This document shows, one piece after another, positions 29,010 to 42,000 of a DNA stretch of 64,000 nt. The stretch lies in assembly GCA_022414725.1 (NCBI GenBank), contig CM039462.1, positions 58,628,195-58,692,194 of the forward strand, given 5' to 3'. Positions within the stretch are counted from its first letter, which is position 1. Each line of letters begins with the position of its first letter. Source of the DNA: Microglena sp. YARC. Taxonomy: Eukaryota > Chlorophyta > Chlorophyceae > Chlamydomonadales > Chlamydomonadaceae. The notes beneath the pieces are model-generated. The model was given only the letters and a program-made list of their open reading frames with translations. It searched no databases and was not told the DNA's origin. A program made the translations under genes and the position numbers.

Positions 29010-32000
29010 ATAATTCATTAGTAAAAAACGGCTATGTGTCAAACATCTTACTCCTCCTCCTCCCCCCCTCCTCGTCCTCCTCTTCCTCCTCCTTCTCCTC
29101 CTCCATGTCCCCATCCCATCTTCCTCCTCCTCCATCTCCTCCTCCTCAGCAATGTCTGCATTGTCTCCATCCGATTGCACAGCCTCTGCCCTGGTGTCCT
29201 TCTCAATGGATTGACAAGCTAGGAGCATGCTTGTGTGGTACTTTCTCTGGATCTTCATACCCTTGGTGGGTTCGCAGCTAAATTGAAATGCGTCAATGGG
29301 AATATCGCCCGTCCATGTTGCTTTTCTCCTAACCCCCACGGTAATAGGCACAAGCTTGTGGTCCATCCAATCTTCTGGCCAAGTTGGGTATTGTGTTTCA
29401 GTGTACACCAACTTCTGAGCCCCAGAGTACAAGGGCTTTAAATACACACATTCCACTTCTCCATTCACTGGTAGTGATTTGACCTCCACCACGTCCCATC
29501 CTCTCAATCCGCTAGAGTCATCCATTTGTACCTTGACCAAAGCGACATGACCAACAACCAAATCAGTAGTGGGCTCGTAGGCTATTCTTCTATCCGGCTT
29601 CGTCCCTTGTGAAGAATATAAGTACAACACATCCTCCTCCTCTGGCCTTTCCATATTAGTCTCCAAAGTGTGTGCGACCTTCATAGTCTTGGCAATCTCG
29701 TTACTTGCAGGTAAAATGTCTGACACATCCATGGACAAGTCATCCAATGCTGCTATCAAGCGTTTGGCCATTGATTTCTCAGACTGTGTCAGAACACGAC
29801 TGGTTGCTGACAACTCCGATGGGAAGTCGACAAAATGTTGGTCTTTCGGGTACTCCCCAGTCACAGCATCATCTGGTTGAGTGCTCCAATAACTCTTCTC
29901 AACGTTGAAGAAATCAGTCCACCACTTATTGCTGGCTTCCCAAGTTTCACGAAGCTTCTCGGCAATATGTTTGAAGGACTGGGCATGGGATGGGCCATCG
30001 GCTGCTGGTTCATCCATCGGCTGCTGGTCATCGGCTGCTGGTTCTAGAAGGTCCTCCGCTGCGTGTCGTACACGGACATCAGCTACGGGTCCTGCACGGT
30101 CGTCACCGGCGGTTTGTACAGGACCATCGGCCATGTGGCCTGCAAGGACGTCACCTCCGGGCTTCTCGTTATGAATAGTCTTCCAGACAGCCGCCCAGTT
30201 TGCCTCGATATTCTCGAGCTCTTCAATCTTGATCTTGGGGGCTTCCTTAAATACTGTTCTGGTGTCCACCAGTGGGAAGCCTTGGAGGACGTAAATAGGT
30301 TCAGCGTCATTGTCCCACTGTCCTCTCCAAGATCCTGACTCGTCATACTCGTTGTAATAGACCCCTGCAATTGTTGGTGTGCAAACATGTATTGTATATT
30401 AGTGAATCATTTAGGACACCCATATTCCTCCCGACTATACTCGGGAGCATCCCTTGGATAATACATCCTAGGTCCTAGGTACAACTTTCTTTGTATCATT
30501 TAATTTATATTGAAGACTGTACATGTAAATCAATGAGGACATGGCACACCCATATTCCTCCCGAGCATAATCGGGAGCATTGTGCAGACAGTACATACAC
30601 GCACGGTAGCATTTAATTTGTAAATATCAGTATATCAAGTATTCTTACCGACTCTCCCGTTGGGACCTTTCGTTATCTTGAATGCGTGTAAACGGCGATT
30701 AACTCCTTTGACGGTGCTAGTGCCATGACCGAACAACTTGTAAACGTTGTCTAGGAGGACAGCGGAGAAGTCCCCTATAGAGGTCACGACGTCTTGCCTT
30801 GTGTAAGGGCCCATTTTCTTGAATAAGTTACCAACAATGCCCATCAGATGGTCCAGGGTGTACACTTCCATGTTCTTTAACCTTGCGAGATCACAGAGTA
30901 CTTTTGGTCAAGATTGCTATGTGTGTGTCCGGGAGGGAGGAAATGGACGTACACTTCCTCAAACCAGTTCATCTCAACCAACAAGGACAAGTATGCGAAC
31001 ATGAAAGCGTTCTTGTTGTCCTTTGCCGCGTTGTCCATTTGCAAGAAGCAATACGGTGGAAGCTGCCCCTCTTCTTCAAGGACCCGGTTGAAGAAATGTT
31101 GGAAGCATGACATAGTCAGATTGATGGACTGCGAGTAGAATGGCAAAGCCCAATAACCAATGAAGCCTCTTCCCTGGGAGAAGAATCCTGAGTTAACATA
31201 GAAGGAAACATGAAGTCAGAATATTAGCATTATTTTGTTAAGTAATCATTTCAAGTTTTAAATACTGTGTATGCTCCCGATTATCCTCGGGAGGACATGT
31301 CCTACATGCGCTGTATTTGTACTCACCCATGATGCGTGTCTTTAGAAGTTCACCTCCTGCGGTCTTCTTTGTATGTGAGAAGTGGCGTGACTGAGGAAGA
31401 TTAGTCTTCTTGTTGTCCATTGCATCAGCGGATGCGTGCAAGAAGAGCTTCGGATACTGTTCATACAGTTTTTCACGGATGTCATACCTACACCGACCAA
31501 TGAAAATCTGATTACGGTGCACAGCCTGACTCTGACGAAGTTCATCAACTGCTGGCTGAAACGTAGTGGTCAGGAGTCTGGCTCGGTACTTGACGCAGTC
31601 GTCGCACTTGGCAAAAGGCTGCCAAGTCTTTATCTTCACGTTCCACCAATGTGCATGCCATAGTTTACGCAAACTGCTGTATAATGTTCTGGGAGGAACC
31701 ATGCCGTTCTTCTTCATGTCCCTAAAGACAGCTTGCTTGCTTGGAAATATGCCGCAATGTAAAAAAATCAAAGGGCGCATGACCTTAGATTTTTTCCTTC
31801 CTCTAGATCCTGGAGCATATGAAGTCTGGTGCGGCATTGACTCCCCAAACTCATCTACGAGAGATTTCATCGCAGCGTTGAAATTGTCCCTCAACACTGC
31901 GGGTGCACTCCTCTTCCTCCTCACCTTCACAGCAGGTTCAAACCTAGACAGGGTCCAATGGAACGAGGTTAGGTCGCTTATTGTTATGGATGCTCCCGAT

Positions 32001-32633
32001 TATAATCGGGAGGGTAGAATGGATCATTATACGGTTGCCTGATGTATTGGGTTGTCCCGAGCATAATCGGGAGGAAGCAAAGTGCACTGTAACCACATGA
32101 GAATTCGGGATAACTTACTCTCTGTTGTTTTTGATCTGACCACTTATCGCAAGCCATGCATTTGAACCGATTACTGATGCAGCCTGATAAAATGACTTGC
32201 AAACGTCAACGCCCAATATCCTGAACGAGCAAAATAATCGTTAAGTTCGAGTCATAATACATTTCAAAAATATTTAGGCGCATCAGGCGCATCAGGCGCT
32301 TCAGGCGCAAGATCAAATTATTGACAACCTACCTTTGTGAGTAACGGTTCTACACGGATGTAACAATTTCAAATTTCAAATTACAACCTACCTTGTCGAC
32401 ACACTCCTTGTCCCTGTCTTGCGATCCCGCTTGCTTGCCAGTGCATTCAATTCGATGTAGCATCGACGTTGCCTTTCGGCAGGTTCGAGCTCGGCGAATT
32501 CATTTCGTCGTTCGCGAATTACATCCTGTGGGAGTACCAAGTGACATGTGTTCTTGCACTTACAGGTAATAAGCTTGTCGAATTGATTCACGGTATCAGA
32601 GTTGGTAACTATGTCGCTCTCTTCGGCTGGCAC
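28983..32633 (-). CDS. multi-exon DUF7869-type (RNase-H-like) transposon protein
   Basis: Exons, read on the minus strand: 32633-32392, a possible micro-exon near 32345, 32220-32119, 31943-31327, 31187-30649 and 30364-28983. Donors are GTAGGT/GTAAGT/GTGAGT and acceptors TTCAG/CTCAG/GCAG. Features: a Cys-rich N-terminus (CKCKNTC); a basic domain; CDDCVKYRARL; SADAMDNKKTNLP; and a core QMDNAAKDNKNAFMF followed by VHFLPPGHTHSNLDQ. The acidic D...D core with PGHTH matches large families in algae, mosses and animals annotated as DUF7869-like, which I take to be transposase-derived RNase-H folds. The long last exon ends in Glu/Arg-rich low complexity. One base appears missing near 30880. It is the best transposase candidate. 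Confidence 0.65.
30426..32076 (-). repeat. intronic 20-bp palindromes of the minus-strand gene
   Basis: Copies of CTCCCGANTATNNTCGGGAG-type palindromes lie in three introns: 30427-30447 and 30557-30577 (intron 30365-30648), 31272-31291 (intron 31188-31326), and 31993-32012 plus 32055-32076 (intron 31944-32118). None lies in an exon of this gene. Confidence 0.8.
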
Positions 32634-33088
32634 GGTTTCGATCGCATCGTCGCCACTGGAATTCTCGAATCTAGTTGTCGACGTCGAGGTACCGGCAACA
32701 TAGGCTCAACCCAGTGGTGTATGCCCAATCCAATTCTTGGGGAAGGGGTAGCGTCCATTTTGCCCCTTCCCCTCAAAGAAACTAAGCCTGCCAAGATGAT
32801 AAGAAGGAATCGACAGTGGGCCTGCCGTCGGGTGAGTGATCGCGGAACCCGGGACCAGCCAAATGTACCGGGGTCGATCTGTACCGCTACCAGCAGACTA
32901 GACCGGGACCAGCAACTTCCGACTATACTCGGGAGCTTTGACATAGACCGGGCCTAGCAAACTGCAAGGGCTAATACTGTAAGAATCAATTCGGGAACAC
33001 AAGACTGTATTTTGCAGTACGTGAATAACTAGAGGCCATAGTTCGACGCTGTCCAAGGTCCTATCAGTTTGCTTGCTATGTCGGTATT
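32634..33088. promoter_or_regulatory. divergent promoter region of the transposon
   Basis: About 455 bp between the two outward-facing genes. It contains a half-conserved palindrome (TTCCGACTATACTCGGGAG, 32918-32936) and repeated GACCGGG/ACCGGGAC words. No clear TATA box is seen. Confidence 0.45.
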
Positions 33089-36000
33089 ATGCCGCCGAAG
33101 GACCCTGACGAGGTGAATTCTTTTAAGAGACCCCTTCTTCCTAACTTCCAACCTACGCAAACCGATTCACGTCGTAAACAAACGCGGAGAGACATTTTCT
33201 CCAACTTCGTAACAAACCATTCAAGGGTTGTTCCCGGGAAAATACCTAAGCAGCAACCTGTGCAACCTAAACCTTTACGCTCTGGTGCTGTAGCTACCCA
33301 GCCTGCGCAACCTCGACGACCAGCTGCAGTGCCTGGGCAACCTCGACAACCAGCTGCAGTGCCTGCGAAACCTCGACTGTTGCAACCTAGGACTCTGTCC
33401 TTCAATACAGTTGAGAGCTTTGCGAACAGTAGCATGTCCCCTCCAAAAGGTGGTGGTGTCACAAGCAAGTCTAAACAAGTCCGTGCAGCAGAAAACTTAC
33501 CTGAGGAACGTACACCAGGAGCTGATGCGGTAACACGTGAAGGGGTAAGAGAGGGGCCACCACAACAACCACCTATTGGTTGGGTTTAAGGACCTCACAA
33601 CCCTGATGGACCCCTTGGATTTACCGAGATCGCCAGAGATGAAAGTGATGCAGACTCCAAATTGTATTGGGCACCATATGTCACCTTCACCTACGTGGGT
33701 AATGAAGAGGATCGATTAGGCGTGCACAAGATAGGTATCGTCGCATGGGACAGTGAACGAGATGCGCTTCTTCGCAAGGGTTGGAAGTTCCCCTATCAGC
33801 TCTGCATAGACGACTTGATGGACTATGGAGGAAGGACAGAACAAGATGGAAAGCAAATCTTTATTCCGTGCCCGGCTATAGTCAAGTAAGTTCAGATGGG
33901 TGTTGCTTATGAATTTGGACTGCATGTATTCTGAGTACATGTTCTCTGTATCATTCTCTTGTTGGGTTTGTCAATGCTCCCGATTATGATCGGGAGGACT
34001 GTGCGTATTCCGAGTACATGTTTTTTGAATCATTCGCTCGTTTGGTTTGTCAATGCTCCCGATTATGATCGGGAGGACTGTGTGTATTCCGAGTTCATGT
34101 TTTCTGTATCATTCGCGCGTTGGGTTTGTCAATGCTCCCGATTATGATCGGGAGGACTGTGTGTATGCCGAGTACATGTTTTCTGTATCATTCTCTCGTT
34201 GGGTTTGTCAATGCTCCCGATTATGATCGGGAGGACTGTATGTATAGCGAGTACATGTTTTCTGTATCATTCTCTCGTTGGGTTTGTCAATGCTCCCGAT
34301 TATGATCGGGAGGACTGTGTGTATTCCGAGTACATGTTTTCTGTATCATTCGCGCGTTGGGTTTGTCAATGCTCCCGACTACGATCGGGAGGACTGTGTG
34401 TATGCCGAGTACATGTTTTCTGTATCATTTGCGCGTTGGGTTTGTCAATGCTCCCGATTATGATCGGGAGGACTGTGTGTATGCCGAGTACATGTTTTTT
34501 GAATCATTCGCTCGTTGGGTTTGTCAATGCTCCCGATTATGATCGGGAGGACTGTGTGTATGCCGAGTACATGTTTTCTGTATCATTCGCGCGTTGGGTT
34601 TGTCAATGCTCCCGATTATGATCGGGAGGACTGTGTGTATTCCGAGTACATGTTTTCTGTATCATTCGCGCGTTGGGTTTGTCAATGCTCCCGATTATGA
34701 TCGGGAGGACTGTGTGTATGCCGAGTACATGTTTTCTGTATCATTCGCGCGTTGGGTTTGTCAATGCTCCCGATTATGATCGGGAGGACTGTGTGTATTC
34801 CGAGTACATGTTTTCTGTATCATTCGCGCGTTGGGTTTATCAATGCTCCCGATTATGATCGGGAGGACTGTGTGTATGCCGAGTACATGTTTTCTGTATC
34901 ATTCGCGCGTTGGGTTTGTCAATGCTCCCGATTATGATCGGGAGGACTGTGTGTATTCCGAGTACATGTTTTCTGTATCATTCTCTCGTTGGGTTTGTCA
35001 ATGCTCCCGACTACGATCGGGAGGACTGTGGGTTTTTCTCTACATAATCTGAATCATTTGCTCTACCAACCTATTTGTCTTACGCAGCGTCCACGATGAC
35101 GGTACCGTGGAAGTAAAAGTCAACGCGGGCGAGCAGGTTTTGGGATGCGGTGTCATGGACGAATGGACCAAGGCGCGCCAAGAGCCAATGAACATTGAAG
35201 TCGTTGCTGGTGGACCAGCCTTCAATGTTACGGCTACGCACACTCACTGGTTGAGGTTTCGCGGCGAATGCAGGCCAATGTGTGGAGCTGATGCTTTCTG
35301 GTCGACACTCACCCTTGCGGGATCCAAGCCAGCCCAGATGAAGTTACTAGCGTTCGGAGGCCCATGTCTGGAGCCCTATCAAGCATACCAGTTCACATTC
35401 TCGCTCTACTCATGGTGGTATAAAATGCGCGGCCCTTCTGTTAGCGTCGGCAAGGGCGGATTTATCGCCGACAAAGACCTGGTGGAAAGTAAGGCGTGGG
35501 TTGAGACATGCGAAGGAAAGCTCGGGAACGATTTCAAGGACTTTGGTCCTGGCGACAGGAGGTCACCTCGATCTTTACAAAAAGAGCCTTCACCTGACGC
35601 CGGTAAGAGAGCAATCGAACAGACTGTACTGGTGCACCACGGCTCAGGTCGAATTTTCAAATCTGACAGGTACATTTGAATATTACGTACGCTGTGAGAT
35701 GTACACCGTTCGAAACAACCATTGTGTCCTGACCGCAACTGCCGCTTTCAAATTCGATAGGATATTGCGTAACTTCTGCACTCTTTCCATTTCCTTCAGG
35801 CTCCGCGAAGAAGGCAGGAAGGAAGCGACGAGATCAGCCCACTACAACCAATGAAGAGGGCAGATCGCCGACAACTTTGTAAGTTCATCGTATTCAAATT
35901 GTTATCTCCTTTCGCAATCGATCACTCGTTCAGCGTGAATGAACCATTGCAGTCAAGTCTATTCCCTGCATCGTAGTCATGTCGATCGCATCAACTTAAA

Positions 36001-39000
36001 CACGCGCGTCACTGATTTTTGAATACCGTCCTCCTTGGGCGTTCCGGTTATAGTCGGGAGGACTTCGGTCCTCCTTGGGCGTTTTGTTGTTATCTCCTTT
36101 TCGCAATCGATCACTCGTTTGCGTGAATGAACCATTGCAGTCAAAGTCTGTTCCCTGCATCGTAGTCATGTCGATCGCATCAACTTAAACACGCGCGTCA
36201 CTGATTTTGAATACGGTCCTCCTTGGGCGTTCCGATTATAGTCGGGAGGACATCGGATGTCAATGTTCAATCTTCCGCAATCTTATCTAATCAACTAAGT
36301 CAATGCTCCCGATTATAGTCGGGAGGACACTGGATGTTCAATGCTCAAACTTCCGCAATCATTCACTAATCAAGTATGTCAATGCTCCCGAGTATAATCA
36401 GCAGGACTCTGGATGTTCAATGCTCAATCTGCAGCAATAATTTACCAATCAACTATGTCAATGCTCCCGAGTATAATCGGCAGGACACTGGATGTTCAAT
36501 CTTCAACCTTCCGCAATAATTTACCAATCAACTATGTCAAAGCTCCCGATTATAGTCGGGAGGACATCGGATGTTCAATGTTCAATCTTCCGCAATCTTA
36601 TCTAATCAACTAAGTCAATGCTCCCGATTATAGTCGGAGGACACTGGATGTTCAATGCTCAAACTTCCGCAATCATTCACTAATCAAGTATGTCAATGCT
36701 CCCGAGTAATAATCGGCAGGACTCTGGATGTTCAATGCTCAATCTGCAGCAATAATTTACCAATCAACTATGTCAATGCTCCCGAGTATAATCGGCAGGA
36801 CACTGGATGTTCAATCTTCAACCTTCCGCAATAATTTACCAATCAACTATGTCAAAGCTCCCGAGTATAGTCGGGAGGACATCGGATGTTCAATGTTCAA
36901 TCTTCCGCAATCTTTATCTAATCAACTAAGTCAATGCTCCCGATTATAGTCGGGAGGACACTGGATGTTCAATGCTCAAACTTCCGCAATCATTCACTTA
37001 TCAAGTATGTCAATGCTCCCAAGTATAATCGGCAGGACTCTGGATGTTCAATGCTCAATCTGCAGCAATAATTTACCAATCAACTATGTCAATGCTCCCG
37101 AGTATAATCGGCAGGACACTGGATGTTCAATCTTCAATCTTCCGCAATAATTTACCAATCAAACTATGTCAAAGCTCCCGAGTATAGTCGGGAGGACATC
37201 GGATGTTCAATGTTCAATCTTCCGCAATCTTTTCTAATCAACTAAGTCAATGCTCCCGATTATAGTCGGGAGGACACTGGATGTTCAATGCTCAAACTTC
37301 CGCAATCATTCACTAATCAAGTATGTCAATGCTCCCGAGTACAATCGGCAGGACACTGGATGTTCAATGCTCAAACTTCAGCAATCATTCACTAATCAAG
37401 TATGTAAATGCTCCCGAGTATAATCGGCAGGACACTGGATGTTCAATCTTCAATCTTTCCGCAATAATTTACCAATCGACTATGTCAAAGCTCCCGAGTA
37501 TAGTCGGGAGGACATCGGATGTTCAATGTTCCAATCTTCCGCAATCTTTTCTAATCAACTAAGTCAATGCTCCCGATTATAGTCGGGAGGACACTGGATG
37601 TTCAATGCTCAAACTTCCGCAATCATTCACTAATCAAGTATGTCAATGCTCCCGAGTATAAACGGCAGGACACTGGATGTTCACTCTTCAATCTTCCGCA
37701 GTAATTTACTAATCAACTAAGTCAATGCTCCCGATTATAGTCGGGAGGACATCGGATGTTCAATGTTCAATCTTCCGCAATCTTTTTCTAATCAACTAAG
37801 TCAATGCTCCCGATTATAGTCGGGAGGACACTAGATGTTCAATGCTCAAACTACCGCAATCATTCACTAATCAAGTATGTCAATGCTCCCGAGTATAATC
37901 GGCAGGACACTTGATGTCCAATCTTCAATCTGCCGCAATAATTTACCAATCAACTATGTCTATGCTCCCTAGTATAATCATCAGGACACTGGATATTCAA
38001 TGTTTAATATTCCGCAATCTTTCTGTAATCAACTATGTCAATGCTCCCGACCATAGTCGGGAGACACTGGATGTTCAATGTTCTGACCCCTCACTAAGTC
38101 AAATATGTTTTATCAATCCCTTCAGGTTTGCTGATCCCAAGAAGAACCCTGCTGGACACGAGGGCAAAGGCAAGCGTGCTGCGTCGCAGGCTGCAGACAA
38201 TGCACCAGCCGCAAAGAAACAAACTCCTGTACCCGAACACAAGATTCATTCCTTGGAGGAGGATTCAGACTTGAACTCAAGAAGTTCTGTCGACACTGTG
38301 CCCGGGCCATCTGACGACGATGATGCACCCAAAACCGCTCCTAAGAAAAAGAGGTCGCGGTCAGCCTGGTCTCAGAAGAAGACTATGACGAAGGCGAAGA
38401 GATCACCGGCAGGAGAGAAGAAAGGGGACAGCATTGGAAACATTGAAGGTGATTAGGCTAAGGCTAAGGCTTACCTGACCGACAAGCATTTTGGTGGAGA
38501 GCATTCATTGGACTGCACGAAGTTCCTCCCTCCAAAGCTACCTGTCAGAATCCGTGTGTTGGACCCTGTTCGAGTCGATCAACTCCTCGCCAATTTTTGA
38601 AAACCACAATGGCCACTGGGAAGGTATTGTTCATGGACATCAGCAAGGACCTGAAGAATGTATCTCCAGGTTGGGCTAATATTGATCCAAGCAGGCTGGA
38701 ACAGACGTTCAACAACATCTCCAATGTGAAAGGGGAGTTTGGCGAGCCATGGATCATCGGAGGGTACCACAGCTCCCAAGCCTTCATCAAGTGGGCAGCA
38801 GACCGCCCTGGTGAAATTCCTCTGCGCAATTGCTTCGTGTACGCGGTTGTCAGAGGTGGAGGGTGCCACGTACGACGAGAAGCTTCAGAACGCTCGCCTC
38901 CTTTCCCTTTTGGACAACACAAGCGGCCCAGTCGACTGAGGGGTACGACTCTCAGCCATTTTTTGGTTTCTACCTTCCTGTGGCGTGAATTGTACCTTAA

Positions 39001-42000
39001 GGCAGGCTGTCCCGCTCGGACTGAGAAGGGGCATCAGTCAGACCAGTACAACAACTTCAAAACTCTGTGTGTCACCGGGGACGAGAAGTTGACGAAGGCT
39101 GTTGCTAGCCAGGGGGGTGCCACCGTGCCACGCTTCAAAGTCGTGAGCTTGGACAAAGAGTCCTACAAGAAGGCTTTCCTGATCATGTCCTCCATGGACG
39201 ACTGGGAGAAAGATCGGCGCCGACCACCTTGTTGAGCGCCTACAGAACGTGGAGCCTCCGCCTCCGCCAAACGATGAGGAGGAAGAGGAGGGGGACGACG
39301 AGGAAGCTGCACCTGGATCCCATGGGAAAAGGGCTAAGGGAAAGGCTAAGGACAAGATGAGGTCGGTCCTCGTTGAGGACATGAAGGAAACTATGAAGCT
39401 GCCACCTGGAGAGCTGAAGTTCTTCCTGAAGTCCGTGACCGTAACTTGTATGTCCACGAGTATGAAGCTTTCAAGATTCAAGGACGAAGTGGACAACGTC
39501 GCGTTCACTACCGCGGTAGGTTCATGTTGTATATTAAGTTATTTTCAGACATGATCGGGATGATTGTGATGAAGTACGGTGGTGTGCCATTTTTCGTTAT
39601 TGACAGCGATTCACTTCTCGCATTGGACGATGCTTCCGAGTATGATCGGGAGGACTGTGGGTGTGCCATGTCTCGTTATTGACATAAATTCACTTCTCGC
39701 TTTGGACGATGCTGCCGAGTATGATCGGGAAGACTGTGCGTGTGCCATATCTAGTTATTGACGGCGAATCCCTTCTTGCATTGGATGATGCTGCCGATTA
39801 TGATCGGGAGATGCTTCCTAGTATGATCGTTATCATGACAAGAAAACTCTTTTATTCGCAGACGTTTGCATCGGCATACAAGGCTTCGTTGGTTCATTAC
39901 AAGACAGAAGTGTCAGCGGGCTTCGTCATCTACATCATCGACAGGCTTCTCAAGCAACACAATGTCTCGCCTGTGTCCTTTCGTGACGACTTGAAGTTAC
40001 GCTTCAATTCTGGTTCGCCGCTTGACCTTGAGGCAAAGGGCTTCACGCACATGCACGCCTTCTTGGGCAATAACGCGGAAACCCGCCGTTACCAACAAAC
40101 CCCTTCCGCTGGGTGGCATCGCCTTCAGCAGCAAGGCAGCTTCTGAAATCTTGATCGGGGGCATTCGATCCGATGCTTCGATTCCCGCACATCAGGTCTT
40201 CGCCGGGTGGCTGAGGGACTATACCGCCCAGAGAAGGGATTGGTATGGTATACCACCTAGGGATGAAGTTTTGATGCCCAAGCTAACCATCACCGAGGTC
40301 ACGCAAGTGGGAGGTCTGCTGAGTTTTGTGACAGACAAGGAAGCGCTAAACCAGCTTCTCGACAGGTGGTTTTCTGTGATCAGGACAAGGGTCCAGCAAA
40401 AAAACCAGGCACAGATTTATCAGTACCCTGGCCGCTAGCATTGACGACATGAAGTTGCTAGTTCAGCCTGACCAGGAGTACCCAATGGCGACAAGACGGC
40501 CTCCAACAACCAATCTGTGATGATATGTCCAAGTTCCTCGAGGCCTGCCGTGAACTGCTTTTCGCACACCCCATTCCGCCTCGCAGTATCCATCTCGATG
40601 CGTTGAACACCATCAGGGTGTCGTGGGTTTCCTCGTCATGGACTTAACAAGGCGGAGGAAAGATGGAGCAGCAGGGATTCCGATGTTGAACCTGACAGAG
40701 GAGGTCTTGTTGTCATTGGCAGTAAAGTACGGTGATTTGCCAGTGTGGAAAAGGGGAGAGCCTTCCGAACGCTTTTTCCGTCTCTACGATGGTGGACAGA
40801 TGTATCCACACCTGATGTCGGCAGCTACAGCAGTGTTCATGGACGCTGACCACCAGATTGGAGCCGGTCGGGTCCAGCTAGAGACGGCAACAGTCAGCGC
40901 GCACCTTTACAACATGAAGGCGAAAAACATTCTAGTGTGATGAAATCCGTAAGGTGCGTAGATGTTTAAAAATGATAGACTACAAGTTGAAAAGTTGACG
41001 CTCCCGATCATAATCGGGAGGATGATGTGTTAAGCATGTCTTTTCACCACTTCAAAATCCATTACACATAATCCTTCCGATCACAGTCGGGAGCATCACG
41101 TTGTTCAACTTGTCTTCCAACCCATAATCTAACTGACTTGTACATATTTCGTTTACTCTTGCAGGTGCCTGGCAAAACTGATCGACTTGGTGATCATCGA
41201 CCCTTGTCTCACTGGCAATGAAAAAGGGACCGTTGTGGCTCGTTGATGAAGACTCTTGGAGTTCGACTGATGTGATCGACATGCTGCGGAACTTAGCAGG
41301 CCAGAATCGGAAGTTTGCCTCAGTGTGCCATGTGGTCGTGTACACCAACCAAGAGGAAGGCAGCAGGTTCCTTGTGGCTTTCAGAGAAGCTGGCGTGGCT
41401 GACATTCGCCTTACCCACATTACACGCATGGGGCCAGACTTCAAGACACATTCCACCAGCATCGCCATCTCTGGGATCTTGCATCAAGGTGCGGGACAAG
41501 CGGGCCCGTCCTCGAAAGCTTCCATTTCTTCTTCTGGTCTTGCCGCTGCCATCACGGTCTTCCTACCGCCTATTGACGCACAGAAAAGTGCCATTGGACG
41601 CCCCGACATTAGCGGCTGCTCGATGAGTCCCAAACAAGTTGGATAACGCAGGAGAAGTGTCGCCGAATTCCGTCACTTTGTGCGGGAGCTTAGCTCGTTG
41701 GCAACTATGTGATGTGCATGCAAGCTTGGCGATGCCTCGGGCATGCTAGCGGCTTTGCTAGAGAGGAGGAACGCCATTGGCTTGGACTGTATCACTCAGA
41801 AGCTTGGGCTGCTGCATGGCGTCTTGAACATGTTTGCAAAAACGGAGCAGGCTATTCTATCACGCCTCGAAGCCTGTACTGATGCAGATGATGAAACAAG
41901 GGTGAGGACGGCGGTACTGGTTCAGGAAGACATTGACGCAGAGTTTCGCGACAACCCTGCTGAGCCAGTGAGGAAATGATGCAAAAGCTAGAGACGTGTC

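Noticed and set aside
28960..29160. Possible microsatellite-driven gene end (CTCCTCCTCC tract)
   Set aside because: It is the low-complexity Glu/Arg-coding end of the long last exon of the DUF7869-like gene, not a separate element.
33959..35052. Many 60- to 140-codon ORFs (LSMLPIMIGRTVC...) in the 79-bp array
   Set aside because: They are translations of the tandem repeat within an intron. The apparent peptide repeat arises because 79 is not a multiple of three and the frame rotates.
36413..37562. Repeated ORFs (MFNAQSAAIIYQSTMSML...)
   Set aside because: They are also array translations in intron 3, with no independent support.
33971..38063. CRISPR-like appearance of regularly spaced palindromic repeats
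   Set aside because: The spacers are near-identical within each array, the arrays lie in introns of a eukaryotic transposon, and no cas genes are present. It is a tandem repeat, not a CRISPR array.
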